This document shows positions 10,483 to 21,281 of a stretch of DNA of 33,237 nucleotides, one piece after another. The notes under the pieces were generated by a model, which ran no database searches, was not told the origin of the DNA, and saw only the letters and a program-made list of their open reading frames with translations. Source of the DNA: Seison nebaliae (Eukaryota; Rotifera; Pararotatoria; Seisonacea; Seisonidae); the NCBI GenBank assembly GCA_023231475.1, contig JALJEE010003053.1, forward strand, positions 1-33,237. The letters run 5' to 3'. The translations under genes and the position numbers were made by a program. Each line of letters begins with the position of its first letter. The stretch's first letter is position 1.

Positions 10483-11681
10483 TTATTTAGAAGTTAGGAA
10501 GAAACTTTGACGGTTCTCTTTCTCTTTCTTTAATTGATTTCTTTGTTCGTCTGATAACGAATTAATGTTCAATGCTTTATTAATCAATCTGACAGCAGTT
10601 TCAGTATTTTGTTTAGGTTTCCGTTTATATGGATTCAACGAATCTTTAAATTATAATTATGAGAAATTGGGAGAAGAATTTCGATTGAACCGTTTATAGT
10701 TCTCGCTTTGATTCGACTGTAATTTATTCCGTTTTCTAGTCGAGTAAATCGAAAAGTTGAATAAATATTTTTCAAGAGTTGTTTTGCTGTTTCTTTTGAA
10801 TCTAAGACGACTAATGCATGTGTATCATCCACCCAAACAATGCGAAATTCCAAATGTTTTCTTAATTCACTTAATTAATAAGATAAATGGAAAGGAATGA
10901 AACGTTTCTTCACGAATCATTTTTATCAATTCCGGTTCTGTCGTTTTAGGTGAAAATTGTGAAATCTCCAAAATATGTTCTAAATCTTTCCTCCCCAATA
11001 CAATTTAAGTTGGAGAAATTAAAGAAAATGAGGAACCTCGATATGCTGGATAATTATTGTGATTGAGTGGTACGTGAATCTGAATTTGATTGATAGGAAT
11101 AGCAGATGGAACTGATGGAAATAATTCCGTTAAAGTTTTCAATAAATTATTTCGCTGTTCTTTATTCAATTTTAATCGATCATCTTGATTATTGTTGATC
11201 GTTATATGTTCCTTGAACATTTTACATAATTCATCAACATCATCACATCTCAAATGTTTCGGACGATAAATCGGTTGAGTTTTCCGTTTATTCATCATAT
11301 AATTTCCGTTAACGTCATTCATTGAGAAATATCGATTCTTCTCAATACTACAATTATTTAGTAGAATGATGAAGAGATGGATGAAAAGAAAACCATCCGA
11401 TAACTTTCTGATTTCCAACATCCGTCTGAATTGAAGTTGAGAACAAAAGAAAATTTTCACTTTTTTTTTGTTGTCGATCGTTGAATTTGTGGAAAGTTGA
11501 ACTGATCACTTTTCGATATTCATGTGCTACCGTTGAATAAAGAAGTACATGACAAACTTTTTCACTTAAATTATAAATTAAATTTTCATTTATGAAAAAG
11601 AAGAAACTCATTCACATAACGATTTATCAATTCTTCCAAATCCTCTTCCACATACAATGGCAACTCATCAATAAAAGTCAT
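10483..11681 (-). CDS. R3HCC1L: R3HCC1/R3HCC1L-like protein, seven exons
   Basis: Exons 11608-11681, 11461-11564, 11394-11425, 11037-11340, 10904-10985, 10691-10869 and 10483-10643 give 311 residues. Introns are 43, 35, 53, 51, 34 and 47 nt. The N-terminus (FIDELPLYVEEDLEELINRY, then EYRKVISSTFHKFN) corresponds to the R3H region, though the second signature residue is not a clear His. The best match is C-terminal: HILEISQFSPKTTEPEL, then LEFRIVWVDDTHALVVLDS, matching the family segment FDIKWVDDTHALGVF, and finally NTETAVRLINKALN in place of ETSAALARRLVxxALG. R3HCC1 proteins are putative single-stranded nucleic-acid binders with an RRM-like C-terminal part. The third and fourth exon junctions are the least certain. 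It converges on BIVM with 234 bp between stops. Confidence 0.8.
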
Positions 11682-12219
11682 TTATCTTAAAAAAAATTCC
11701 GTGCTAATATCAATTTCATTTATTCCTTTTCATTTCTCTCTAATTAAAAACTATGAATTTAAATTCATCATAAATAAATTTTCTTTATTTTCGTTAAAGA
11801 AAATTTTCACTTTAAACAATTAGTTATTTGTTAAGTCTAGAAAATTGTTTATTTTAATTCATCCAATTCCCAATAAATATCTCAATTTTTTCACTATTCT
11901 AAAAAGTTAACAAGTGTTGTAAGTTTAATTGAAAAATATATGATAAGGAAATGCATTGAAAGAATTTTGATTAAGAGAATTGTGAAAGATCGATCAGATC
12001 AAGTATTATAAAAAATCATTCAAGAATTTATTTTATTAGAAATTAGATGAAAAAAATGGGTTGAAACAAATTTATTACAAATTCATAAAGGAAAAAGATT
12101 ATTTAACGGAAAATTATTAGTGATTAAATGAAAGAAAAAGAAACTTTAGAAAATAGAATGAATGAAACAAAGAAATAAATTCGTTATATCAATTATTCAT
12201 TACATTAAATGAGATTTTT
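11682..12219. other. AT-rich spacer without a gene
   Basis: This is 538 bp between the R3HCC1-like start and the stop of the CDC20-like gene, both on the minus strand. It should hold the promoter of the former and the 3' end of the latter. No coding sequence is supported. Confidence 0.5.
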
Positions 12220-14265
12220 TTAACGATAATTCACATAAGTCTCATTTTCCTTCAAATATTTCTTGGATTTTGGTGATTTCTCGCTCTGTTCGATCGGTAA
12301 ATCTTTCCATTTATCTGACACTGTTTGTTCGTTTCGTTTAGCGAAAGGTCTCCAGAATCTCATACTTTCATCATCACACAATCCCAATACTTCTGACCAA
12401 TCATATGGATTACTTAATAAACTGCAATATTGAGATTTATGATGAACATTACTTCCTCCATTATTAAATTTCGTAAGAAGACGAAGTGGACCGAAATTTG
12501 GAGGAATATTTGGAACATAAAAATTTTCACTGGTAAATAAATTTTCTTTCATCAAATCATCATCCATCAGAACTACTTCTCCACTATTGCGACAATTGGC
12601 AGAAATTGCTGCTTTTTTCGTTGGGTGATCTTCAACGATCTTAAAATCCAACTCCCACAACGACATGTTAAACGGATGTTGTGTTTGGGCCGGTGAATTT
12701 CCATGTCCGATTAATATTTGTCCAACATTTGAATTTTTCTCATTCGGTTCTCTCGCACACAAAATTGTTCGGATCTGATTACCGATTTCTCGTTGATGAG
12801 CATTCAATTTCCGCTGTTTAACATTCCACACACATAGTCGTTGATCGATGAATGCTCCACCGGTTATGAGAAGATTCTGATTCCACGGACACCATTGAAG
12901 TGCACGTACAGGTCCTCGATGTCCACTGTATTGTCGAGAGGAAGATGTACCGACAACCCATAACAATAAAAGTTCGGGACGATTCTGGACATTTTTGTCT
13001 TGTCTCCAAATACTAACAACACCATTCAGTTGAGCAACTGCCAAATTGGAACCGTCCTCATTAAATTTCATTTGCATAATTCCAATATCATCCCATTGAT
13101 TGGAAGGTTCGAAATTCAATTTCAATTGATTCATCGTTAAAACCATTGAACCGATTTTTTTCGCTCCATTACCCTTTTGGAGTATGAAATTCTCATTTTC
13201 CGATCTTAATTTTGATTTAACTAATTTGAGAGTTGTAGTCAAATCATAAATTTGTAATTCACCATGTATTGTTCCAACGAATAAGAAATTACGATATGCT
13301 ACATGATTCTCAATACAAACACCGAAATGTTCTGTGTCCCAATCATCTTCTGTATCATTCAAAACATAAACACATTTATCATATAATCTTCGCAGTTGTA
13401 GAATGCCGTGATTGGTTGTATTAAATAAAATATTCTCTCCAATATCATATGTCAACCATCTGATACAAGTTATTGTAAATTTACTCGTATTACAATGTCT
13501 CAAATATAATGTTTTGTTGATAAATCTCATTTCATCAAATGCCTTTAACACAACGACAGTAACATCATCACTAACTGGACACCATCCATGAATTTCATCA
13601 TCTAATGCAATGGCAACCCAAGCGCCCACAACCTTCTGATTTCGGTCCACTTTTCGTACAGCATTCTGCCAATCGATTACATTCAAAATATATTGTTTCG
13701 ATAAACGTGGCGCATCCAATTCTTTGTCGGGAACTAAATGACTAAAATTAGAATAAGACGCCAACATTTTCGAGTTGCAATTTCTCACTTCAACACTATC
13801 ATTCAATATAGGAATATAACGTAATTTTTGATGACGTTCATGAATTAATTTGATTCGAAATGGTTTCACTCGTTCCATTTTCAATCTTTCCAATTCTTCA
13901 ATTTGTTCATTTTTCATATATCCTCTGTCGAATAACAGAGAATGATAATCATCAACTGGATTTGATGAAAAATTTAAAATTTTCGTTTTTGCATTCTCCA
14001 CTTCATGCAAATCGCCACTCACAATCAATTGTTGTTTAGATAACACCTCATTGTTCGATGCACGTACAGGATAATATCGATTGATCTTTGTTACATCTTC
14101 ACTGCCATTCTTGTTTATAAATTTCTTGAAAGAAAAATGATCTCTCGAATTATGTGAAGAATGAAAGTCAAATGTTCGTTCTACATTTTCATCCTCTTTC
14201 GAATGACCGATTGGCAAACGTTTTCCTTTCGAATTGCTATGGGAGAAGATTCTTCGATCACTCAT
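12220..14265 (-). CDS. Divergent CDC20/CDH1-like WD40 protein, intronless
   Basis: A 681-residue uninterrupted frame starts at ATG 14265. A C-box-like NRYYPVR lies at residues 62-68 (family DR[FY]IPxR), the segment used by APC/C coactivators to bind the cyclosome. After ILNVIDWQN (family LNLVDW) come degenerate propeller blades. The clearest are GHRGPVRALQWCPWNQNLL, ITGGAFIDQRLCVWNV (family AWCPWxSNVLATGGGxxDxxIRxWN), LIGHGNSPAQ then MSLWEL, and SMRFWRPF (family ETLRLWRxF). The last residues are YR, where canonical coactivators end IR. KEN triplets occur near the C-terminus (LMKENLF, LKENETY). It is longer and much more divergent than typical CDC20 (about 500 residues), with insertions between blades. 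It may be a second, specialised APC/C activator (like Drosophila Cortex). It is intronless in a neighbourhood of intron-rich genes. Confidence 0.78.
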   Translation of the reverse strand: MSDRRIFSHSNSKGKRLPIGHSKEDENVERTFDFHSSHNSRDHFSFKKFINKNGSEDVTKINRYYPVRASNNEVLSKQQLIVSGDLHEVENAKTKILNFSSNPVDDYHSLLFDRGYMKNEQIEELERLKMERVKPFRIKLIHERHQKLRYIPILNDSVEVRNCNSKMLASYSNFSHLVPDKELDAPRLSKQYILNVIDWQNAVRKVDRNQKVVGAWVAIALDDEIHGWCPVSDDVTVVVLKAFDEMRFINKTLYLRHCNTSKFTITCIRWLTYDIGENILFNTTNHGILQLRRLYDKCVYVLNDTEDDWDTEHFGVCIENHVAYRNFLFVGTIHGELQIYDLTTTLKLVKSKLRSENENFILQKGNGAKKIGSMVLTMNQLKLNFEPSNQWDDIGIMQMKFNEDGSNLAVAQLNGVVSIWRQDKNVQNRPELLLLWVVGTSSSRQYSGHRGPVRALQWCPWNQNLLITGGAFIDQRLCVWNVKQRKLNAHQREIGNQIRTILCAREPNEKNSNVGQILIGHGNSPAQTQHPFNMSLWELDFKIVEDHPTKKAAISANCRNSGEVVLMDDDLMKENLFTSENFYVPNIPPNFGPLRLLTKFNNGGSNVHHKSQYCSLLSNPYDWSEVLGLCDDESMRFWRPFAKRNEQTVSDKWKDLPIEQSEKSPKSKKYLKENETYVNYR

Positions 14266-14695
14266 TTGCTGCTAATTGAAATGTTTTCTATAAAACAATA
14301 AAAAAAATCAACTTTCTAAAAAAGATGAAGTAATGTCCTTCTACAATGAATTGTGGTGAATGTAAAACACTTTTCATTCAGCTTCTTCTAATAAGGATGA
14401 TTTCAACTTATTTCTACTAATCGTCAAATAAGGAATTTATATGGAAAATTTCGCATTTTGATAATTTAAATTTCAAGCTTCCCAATAACAATGAGTACTC
14501 ATTTATGAGGATAGAATAATTCTGTTATTTCAAAAAACCTTCTTTATGTCCATTCTTTTTTTCTATTTATTATTAAATTGATGAATTGTTAAGTTGTAGA
14601 ATAATGAGAAAAATATTTTAGATTGTTATATATATATTGTTAGTTGAAAATGATGAAAACCATCGAGATATTACAAAATTAAATTATGGGAGAAT
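14266..14695. other. Spacer upstream of the CDC20-like gene
   Basis: AT-rich 430 bp between two minus-strand genes. Includes a TATATATATT run near 14630. No gene is seen. Confidence 0.45.
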
Positions 14696-16099
14696 TTATA
14701 AAATATTACAAGCAGTTGATTCTTTCAAAGGAAATTGAATTAATCGTATTTCGTCATTTCCTCCAATTATATAAAATTCAATAATGTCATTATCATAACT
14801 GCCTATAGATCTGGTGATTCGTAAGAAATCTAAAATTAAATTCTGTTCAATTAATTAAATTATTCTATAATAATATAATGATGAATTCTCACTTGCTTTT
14901 CTACTTTGCACCGATTATTCAAACAGTATTCGTTATGAAATTTAATTCGATTTTCAATTTCTTTTACTTCCTGATCATTATTGTCGAACACTAATTCATC
15001 TTTCTAAAAATTATTCATATTATCATTCAATGTGAAATGAAATCAAAACTTGATAGCCGTTTGATGAATAGAGATTAGTTGATGGAAATTTTCTCAGTTC
15101 GTTGATTGGAATAACTTGGGAGTATTTGGTGAACAATTGACAAAACATATCTTCCGCTTCCATCACTTTCCTAATCGAAATTAAATGAGACGATTAAATT
15201 TCAATTAATTAAGGGAATTATCTACTTTTCTACCGTCAAATGAGTATTAGACAGAATCTTCTTTCTTCCTCGACAACGTACACAGGGCAATTTCCCCTTC
15301 TTATTACATTGGAAACATTTCATTGTGTACTCGGCTCGATATGGTTGAACTATTCCATATAAAGTTTCAAATTCAACCTTTAGAGAAAAATTGAGATAAA
15401 ATGAAAAATGGAGAAAATGTCAACTTCTCCCTTTCCATTACATTTATCACAAATATTTGTTCCTTCTCCTTCACACATCTCACAATCATCCACTTTATAC
15501 GAATGTGGAATAGTGAATGATGTGGGTAATTTGTTTGTGGGAACGGCATTCCATGTTGATGGTACTGTTCCATTTTGTACACCGTCATAAGGTTCATTTC
15601 CTAAAAATAGTTCTCCTAGTTATCGGTATTTGATCTGAAGTATAAACTATATAATTGCCATCTTTTTTCTGTCGTTCTTTGTTCACATTCACTTCTAATT
15701 TTCAACTTGACATAAGAAATTTCTTTAAAATTTAAATAAAAGAAAATTAAACTAAGAGACAATATGATTCTTCAACAGATTTAATGGTAATTGAGTTAAT
15801 TATATTAATGAAATCTTTCTTTTTTCGATAATGATTCAATAGAACCTTCCGTACATCTTCCTGATTTACAAACTTTTTTTCATCACTTCCAAAATTCCAA
15901 ATTTATTTCAAATATTGTCATTAAAATTAAACTTCAGTTTTATATGAACAGTTTCGCCTTTCAGTAATTCAGGTGGTACATCTTGATTAATGTTAATTTC
16001 CTCTGAACCTTCCGATGATTTTATTGCATTGTCATAAGACGGTGGAGGAGATATCGGCCGGTCAGATCCCTTTGAAATGGCGTCAAATTGAAGACTCAT
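14696..16099 (-). CDS. SSUH2: SSUH2 (Ssu-2) homologue, eight exons
   Basis: Exons 15933-16099, 15753-15885, 15648-15705, 15425-15600, 15226-15377, 15050-15170, 14893-15003 and 14696-14842 give 354 residues. Introns are 47, 47, 47, 47, 55, 46 and 50 nt, and all junctions join in phase. A PPPSY motif (residues 18-22, WW-domain ligand) sits in exon 1. Then QEDVRKVLL, EQRTTEKRW (family TESRxxEW), YRNEPYDG, and IPHSYKV lead into a zinc domain of DnaJ-like CxxC pairs: Cys159/162, 170/173, 199/202 and 210/213. The C-terminus NLILDFLRITRSI, then IIEFYIIGGNDEIRL, matches the family TIELIPLTEV and YVYYIYGTDHQVYA blocks. SSUH2 proteins are cysteine-rich and chaperone-like; a role in tooth development is known in vertebrates, but the molecular function is unclear. 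The exon 2-3 junction has alternative solutions. Confidence 0.85.
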
Positions 16100-16925
16100 T
16101 TTTTTAATGTTTTTTTTTTCTTCAAACAAGTAACGTAACTTAGCAACAAAATTTATTCGTAAGAATAATATTCTTATTATATATAATATTCAATCAATAA
16201 TATTCTTACAGAATTATTAACAATATTATACAATTGTTAGAATATTTCAAGTTTAAAATAGTTTTTTATTTTAAAGAAGATTTTAAATTGGTTCTCTGCA
16301 ATGGATATGTCTGAAAGAAAATAATAATATCAAATGATATTTTTATTATCACGAACATTCCATGTGATTTCATTAACAAATAATTTTTCATAGTATCCAA
16401 TTTAAGAAATCCAATTAAGTTCAAGTTATAAATAAGAATGTTCGTGTGATAACTATATTAACCAAAGTCAATTATCGGGATAAATTATAGGATAAAACAG
16501 AGTTTTAATTTTATCTGTAAAAAGCTGACGACTTAGAAAAAAAAATTATATTTCTAATGAAAAATACATTTAATAAACAATTCTCTATCGAATCAAAGCT
16601 AGAAATTTGTCGAAAAATATTTGATTAACAAATAGAGAGAATGGAGCAATTATTTTCAATATGTGTAGAGTATTAGTATCAAATTATTTACGTGTCAAAT
16701 GCGTAGGCAGAACATAGATAGACATAGGACCCCTTTATATAACATGGTATTGAAATGAAATGAAATTTTGATAAAAACAATTTTCTTTTTCATTTGTACG
16801 TCTCGTAAAATTTATTCTCATTTAAGTGAAGTCTTCTAATTGTTCTTTTTTCTTTTTCTGGTAGTTGTTTGTGCCAAAAATAAAACTAGATATCATCTAA
16901 CTTTATTCCCAATTAGTTCTTAAAC
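16100..16925. other. Divergent intergenic region, AT-rich
   Basis: 826 bp between the SSUH2 and SERP1 start codons (head-to-head). Strongly AT-rich, with TTATATATAATATTCAATC-type sequence near 16178-16200. No gene is seen. It should contain both promoters. Confidence 0.5.
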
Positions 16926-17120
16926 ATGGCCAATGTAAGAAGACGATTGGATGCAATACAACGTCACGAAAATACAATTAATCAACGAGGTGTAGTCAAA
17001 TCAGGAGATAAGAATACAAAATCACCTGTAGCTGGATGGTTACTTGGTCTTTTCATATTTGTGGTGGTTGGATCAGCCGTTTTCGAAGTTATTCGAACCG
17101 TTATGATTTGGGCAGCATAA
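16926..17120 (+). CDS. SERP1: Stress-associated ER protein / RAMP4
   Basis: A 64-residue tail-anchored protein, the usual length for the family. After a basic cytosolic part comes NTINQRGVV (family NITQRGNV), followed by AGWLLGLFIFVVVGSAVFEV (residues 36-55; family [20 protein letters not shown]), the single C-terminal membrane anchor. RAMP4 sits at the Sec61 translocon, stabilises membrane proteins under stress and contacts the ribosome. The gene is intronless, and the start is fixed by the only ATG before the conserved block. Confidence 0.94.
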   Translation: MANVRRRLDAIQRHENTINQRGVVKSGDKNTKSPVAGWLLGLFIFVVVGSAVFEVIRTVMIWAA

Positions 17121-18136
17121 ATTGAAGAAACTTTTTTCACTGATCAAACGGATTAAAATTATTTTGTTTTATCAAATTTAATCGAATGAATCGATTCAAC
17201 AATAATTTCTTTTCGTGTTCAAAATCATCATTCACTCATCCATCTTAATGATTCCTAATAATTCCTAGGTATCTCACTTTTAAATGGAAATACGATTAAT
17301 TTATTTGCATCTGAATCAATTCAACTTTGAACCAATAAATTTATTTCCCATCAAATTGAATTAATTTTTTTTTCTTCTCCAATGAAACAATATCAAATGT
17401 AAGGAAAACATGGGAAATTGAATGGACAATAATTCTTTCTTTTCCCGTTAACAGATGGCCATTCATTCAAATATCTTCTGAATAGTTTCATCTGCTGTCT
17501 AATAGTTGAATCTACTTACAATTTTGTTAGATATTTTTCAGAGATTATCTCTTCTAATTCAAATGAAAAAATCATTATCTGGAACATTTCGTCGGTTTTT
17601 GAGGTTAAGATTCTTCTTCTGACTGAAGTGAGAACAATTTTCTTATTTACAGAAAGGAGAATTATGTATTTGAGGAGATAAAAGGTAAAAAGAATTGATA
17701 TTTAGTTTTATGTATATCTAAAATAAAAAAAAGGAAGATGATATAACCTTGGAAGTAATATGAAGAATTTGAAAAGAAACTTTCTCTTTTTCGATTTCTA
17801 TTCACTCGATAATCTTCTGACATTTCCCGAAGAAAAATGTCTAGTATGCAGAAGACGGAAATATGAGGAAGAATTAAATGGTCCATCTACATAGGTCGAT
17901 GTATATAAATAATTTTATTCAACATATGTCCATCAACTCAATCGAGTATGTACGTGTGAATATGATATAATAATATATGATGATATGTGTTTCATTAGTA
18001 TATGAAGGAAACGAAGTTTTATTCTATTGATAAATAAATTTTTATACATCAATTTAATAATACATCATTGATTATTTTCCTTCTTACTCATCTAATTCAT
18101 CTTCATCTCATCTCTCGTCCATCTCAATGAAATACA
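17121..18136. other. Gene-free spacer
   Basis: About 1 kb between SERP1 and MSRB, both plus strand. The sequence is AT-rich, with only short random open frames, including an implausible 74-codon one on the minus strand at 17662-17886. It should include the SERP1 3' UTR and the MSRB promoter. Confidence 0.5.
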
Positions 18137-18705
18137 ATGAATATTCTCAGATTAGCAATGACAAAAGATAATGAGTATCAGAAAGATGCATATAAGAAAT
18201 TCGAGATAATTCCTAACACTAAAAAATTTGTTAGAGTTTTTTCAACATTTTTTTCTGATAAAAATTTCACAGGAACCAAAACTGAAAGTTGATGAGAGAG
18301 AGTTGAAAGAACGATTAACGACAATTCAATTCAATGTGACACAACATGGTGATACTGAGAAGTTGAAATTAATTTATCATACAATCTTCTTCATTTAATG
18401 GAAATAGAGCATTTAGTGGAGAATATGTGAAATTGAATGAGAAAGGAAATTATAATTGTATCGTTTGTGATACAGAATTATTTGAATCAACTGATAAATT
18501 TGACAGCCACTGTGGATGGCCGTCGTTCAGCAGTGCCAAAGGGAAAATCGTTTACATCGAAGACAATCAATATGGTCGACAACGTGTGGAAGTTCGATGT
18601 GGGAATTGTGGTGGACATTTGGGACATGTGTTTGATGACGGAATTGGTAAAGGTAAATTAAGATATTGTATCAATTCAGCTTCCATAAATTTTATTAAGA
18701 AATAA
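18137..18705 (+). CDS. MSRB: Peptide methionine-(R)-S-oxide reductase (MsrB), three exons
   Basis: Exons 18137-18229, 18273-18361 and 18408-18705 give 159 residues, with introns of 43 and 46 nt (donors GTTAGA and GTTGAA). MsrB reduces the R epimer of methionine sulfoxide in proteins. Visible features are LKERLTTIQFNVTQ, KAFSGEY (residues 61-67), the structural zinc pairs Cys78/Cys81 and Cys125/Cys128, HCGWPSF with the usual resolving Cys96, GGHLGHVFDDG, and the catalytic Cys148 in RYCINSASI. The catalytic residue is Cys (TGT), not selenocysteine, so this is of the MsrB2/B3 type. The N-terminal 31 residues are weakly basic and might be a short targeting peptide. The stop is only 41 bp from the stop of the convergent coiled-coil gene. 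Confidence 0.95.
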
Positions 18706-18746
18706 AATGAAATTAAAATGATTTGATGAGAAATCAATATCAACAT

Positions 18747-19892
18747 TTACAAATCATCACATAGTGAAACGACAGAATCTTTCGATGTTATGAATTTCTT
18801 TTTCGATCGGAATCGACTCTCTAAATTGTGATTCGACATGAAATTATTTTCATTTGTCGGTCCTAAAATTGTTCGATTTTTCAATTCGATCTCATCGTCG
18901 AGTGATGTAATATAATAATTATTATCTATCGGATTTTCCATATTACGGAAAGTGTCGTCATATTGATCATCATCGATTGTTGAAATTATTTGATTATGTT
19001 TCGATCGATGAGCAGTTAATAAACGAAAAGAATAATTATTACTTCCTGATGAACTTTTCCCAGTGGAGAATGATGATGTTGAAAATGGTTGAGCATCGAT
19101 TGCATTCCATTTCTTCGATTCATTGTTAACCGATAACGTTCTCAATGGTCTTTTATGTTTTTGGAAATTCCGACGGAAATTTTCTGCTGACATATGCATA
19201 TCTATTGTGTTCATTGTTGCTGATGTAGATGCGATCGATTTACCATCATCATCATCTTTCGCGATACTCGTAACGGAGAAGTCTAATGTATTCATATCAT
19301 CATGATTCTTGTTATTTTGATTTATATTGTTATCCTCTACAATTGAATTATATAATTTCTCAAATTGATCCATTCTCTCCTGTAAACCAGCTAACACTCT
19401 CTGATAACGATTATTATTCAATTCTGATGTGACCAATTCTTCTTTCAAATTCTCTATAACTTCTTTCAACGTCAAATTTTCCTCAATAATTTTCATTCTT
19501 TCATTCTCATCTACCATCATTATACTATCACTAATCGTTCCAACACATTGATCCTGTTTCTGAATATTCGGATTCAATTGATAAAATTCATTATCGATGA
19601 CGTTGTTGTTATTACTGTTGGTTTGTAAATAGAAATCGAATAATGATTGATCGGTACAAGTTCCAAAAGTTTTCAAATTAGAATTCAATTCACGTTTTTT
19701 TAAATCGAGTTTTGACGTGCGAAAATAATTGTAGATTTTGGAGAAAATGAAAGATCCTAAAATTCCTATAGAGATATATAACACTTGAGTGATTTCTGAG
19801 AGAATGTGATCGATTTGACTCTCGTTCGAACTGGAACAATAACAAAGATTGACCTTCGCCAACACATCTTCAAAATATGAAGATTTCTCCAT
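18747..19892 (-). CDS. Single-pass membrane coiled-coil protein of unknown function
   Basis: An intronless 381-residue frame starts at ATG 19892; the open frame runs four codons further without an ATG. I do not recognise the family. A transmembrane helix VLYISIGILGSFIFSKIYNY lies near residues 36-55. Residues about 130-190 form a likely coiled coil (IIEENLTLKEVIENLKEEL, then YQRVLAGLQERMDQFEKLYN). The C-terminal half is Ser/Asn/Asp-rich and probably disordered, with KKWNAIDAQPF and RKKFITSKDSVVS short basic motifs. An organelle-membrane tether or scaffold would fit, but nothing fixes the compartment. Like LIAS next to it, it lacks introns. Confidence 0.65.
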   Translation of the reverse strand: MEKSSYFEDVLAKVNLCYCSSSNESQIDHILSEITQVLYISIGILGSFIFSKIYNYFRTSKLDLKKRELNSNLKTFGTCTDQSLFDFYLQTNSNNNNVIDNEFYQLNPNIQKQDQCVGTISDSIMMVDENERMKIIEENLTLKEVIENLKEELVTSELNNNRYQRVLAGLQERMDQFEKLYNSIVEDNNINQNNKNHDDMNTLDFSVTSIAKDDDDGKSIASTSATMNTIDMHMSAENFRRNFQKHKRPLRTLSVNNESKKWNAIDAQPFSTSSFSTGKSSSGSNNYSFRLLTAHRSKHNQIISTIDDDQYDDTFRNMENPIDNNYYITSLDDEIELKNRTILGPTNENNFMSNHNLESRFRSKKKFITSKDSVVSLCDDL

Positions 19893-20084
19893 ATGGTTAC
19901 ACAACTACGATTGTTTTTCCTATAGAATTACTATTTACTACCAATAAACTGTTCCTTTTTTTTTGCGCTCGACAATCAACGTTTTTTTTCCTTTCTTGTT
20001 GATAAGATTTTGAATATGTTTAAATTGAAATATGATAAATGAATAAAAACAATTTTCAAATGGAAAACGAAAGTTATTTATTTA

Positions 20085-21122
20085 TCAATTCATTTTCTTT
20101 TTGTCAATTAAATATTTCAAATAATATTCACCCGCTCGATATGATGATCGAACTAATGGTCCTGATGCACAATAAGCGAAATTCATCGAATTAGCAACGG
20201 ATTTCCAATAATCAAATTTTTCCGGTGTCACATACTCTTTCACTTTCAAATGTCGTTTAGTCGGTTGCATGTATTGTCCAAAAGTGACAACATCTACATC
20301 ATTCTCTTTCAGATCTATTAGCGTTTTCTCGATTTCATCATCATTCTCTCCACATCCTAACATAATGGAAGTTTTTGTTAAAATATTCGGATTGAACTTT
20401 TTTCCCAATTGGAGAACTTTCAATGATTGTTCATAATTTGCACGTACATCACGTACTAACCATGTCAAAGATTTTACTGTCTCAATATTATGAGCGAACA
20501 CATCTAATCCACTGTTAACTACTTCTTTTATTGATGATTCATTTCCATTGAAATCAGGTGTGAGACATTCCACTTTAATTTCTGGTTTATATCGTTTAAT
20601 CGATTGAATCGTCTTAACGAAATGATTCGATCCGAAATCTTTTAAATCATCTCTCGTTACACTCGTCAAAACTATATATCCAATTTCTTTCCATTTACTA
20701 ATCGTTTCTCCCACATTCTCCGGTTCATCTTCGTCCAATGGCGGAGGACGTTTATTTGTCTTAACTGAACAAAATCGACAAGCTCTCGTACATTCATCTC
20801 CCATTATCATTATTGTTGCCGTCGGCAACTCATTATCTTTTCCCATCCAACATTCGCTAATATTTGGACATTTCGCTTCTTCGCAAACCGTCGCCAATTT
20901 TTTTGATCTTAATTGTTCCTTTATCTTAGCATAATTTCCACCAACTGGTATATTCGTTCTCAACCAAGGCGGAATACGTAATCGTTTATTCTTTCCCGAT
21001 TCATCTTGTTTCAATTGCAGATGAGAATGTTTCTTTTCTTTTAGAAAATCTTTCAATGACGGTCCATTAACTGCTATTTTCCTTTTGGGTATATCCTGTA
21101 AATATTTGGACCATTTCATCAT
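20085..21122 (-). CDS. LIAS: Lipoyl synthase, intronless
   Basis: This 345-residue radical-SAM enzyme inserts two sulfurs into protein-bound octanoyl chains to make lipoyl groups for mitochondrial dehydrogenases and the glycine cleavage H protein. The auxiliary cluster motif is CEEAKCPNISEC (Cys80, 85, 91), the radical-SAM cluster motif is CTRACRFC (Cys111, 115, 118), and the C-terminal RSSYRAGE (residues 325-332) supplies the serine ligand to the auxiliary cluster. VTFGQYMQPTKRHL is also diagnostic. Length is close to animal LIAS (about 370). The first 30 residues are basic, consistent with mitochondrial import. LIAS genes in animals usually have many introns, so the lack of any here, among micro-intron genes, is notable. 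Confidence 0.97.
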   Translation of the reverse strand: MMKWSKYLQDIPKRKIAVNGPSLKDFLKEKKHSHLQLKQDESGKNKRLRIPPWLRTNIPVGGNYAKIKEQLRSKKLATVCEEAKCPNISECWMGKDNELPTATIMIMGDECTRACRFCSVKTNKRPPPLDEDEPENVGETISKWKEIGYIVLTSVTRDDLKDFGSNHFVKTIQSIKRYKPEIKVECLTPDFNGNESSIKEVVNSGLDVFAHNIETVKSLTWLVRDVRANYEQSLKVLQLGKKFNPNILTKTSIMLGCGENDDEIEKTLIDLKENDVDVVTFGQYMQPTKRHLKVKEYVTPEKFDYWKSVANSMNFAYCASGPLVRSSYRAGEYYLKYLIDKKKMN

Positions 21123-21281
21123 TGATTAATTTTATTTTTTTTTATTTCTAAATTTATCTCGCATATTAATTGTTTATCTCTTTCAATAATATCTTTAAAT
21201 TTTAAGCTCATTTCTATAATTAAAAGTGATTTTTTCATTATTAAATATCAAAAAACAACCACAAACGATAATTAAAGAAAT

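Noticed and set aside
15373-15597. 74-codon minus-strand frame and its antisense partner
   Set aside because: Wrong frame over SSUH2 exon 4; the correct frame has the CxxC pairs.
17662-17886. 74-codon minus-strand frame
   Set aside because: Hydrophobic random-looking sequence in a spacer, no start context and no family.
18437-18661. 74-codon frame over MSRB
   Set aside because: Shifted-frame shadow of the MsrB exon 3 frame, which carries the zinc and catalytic cysteines.
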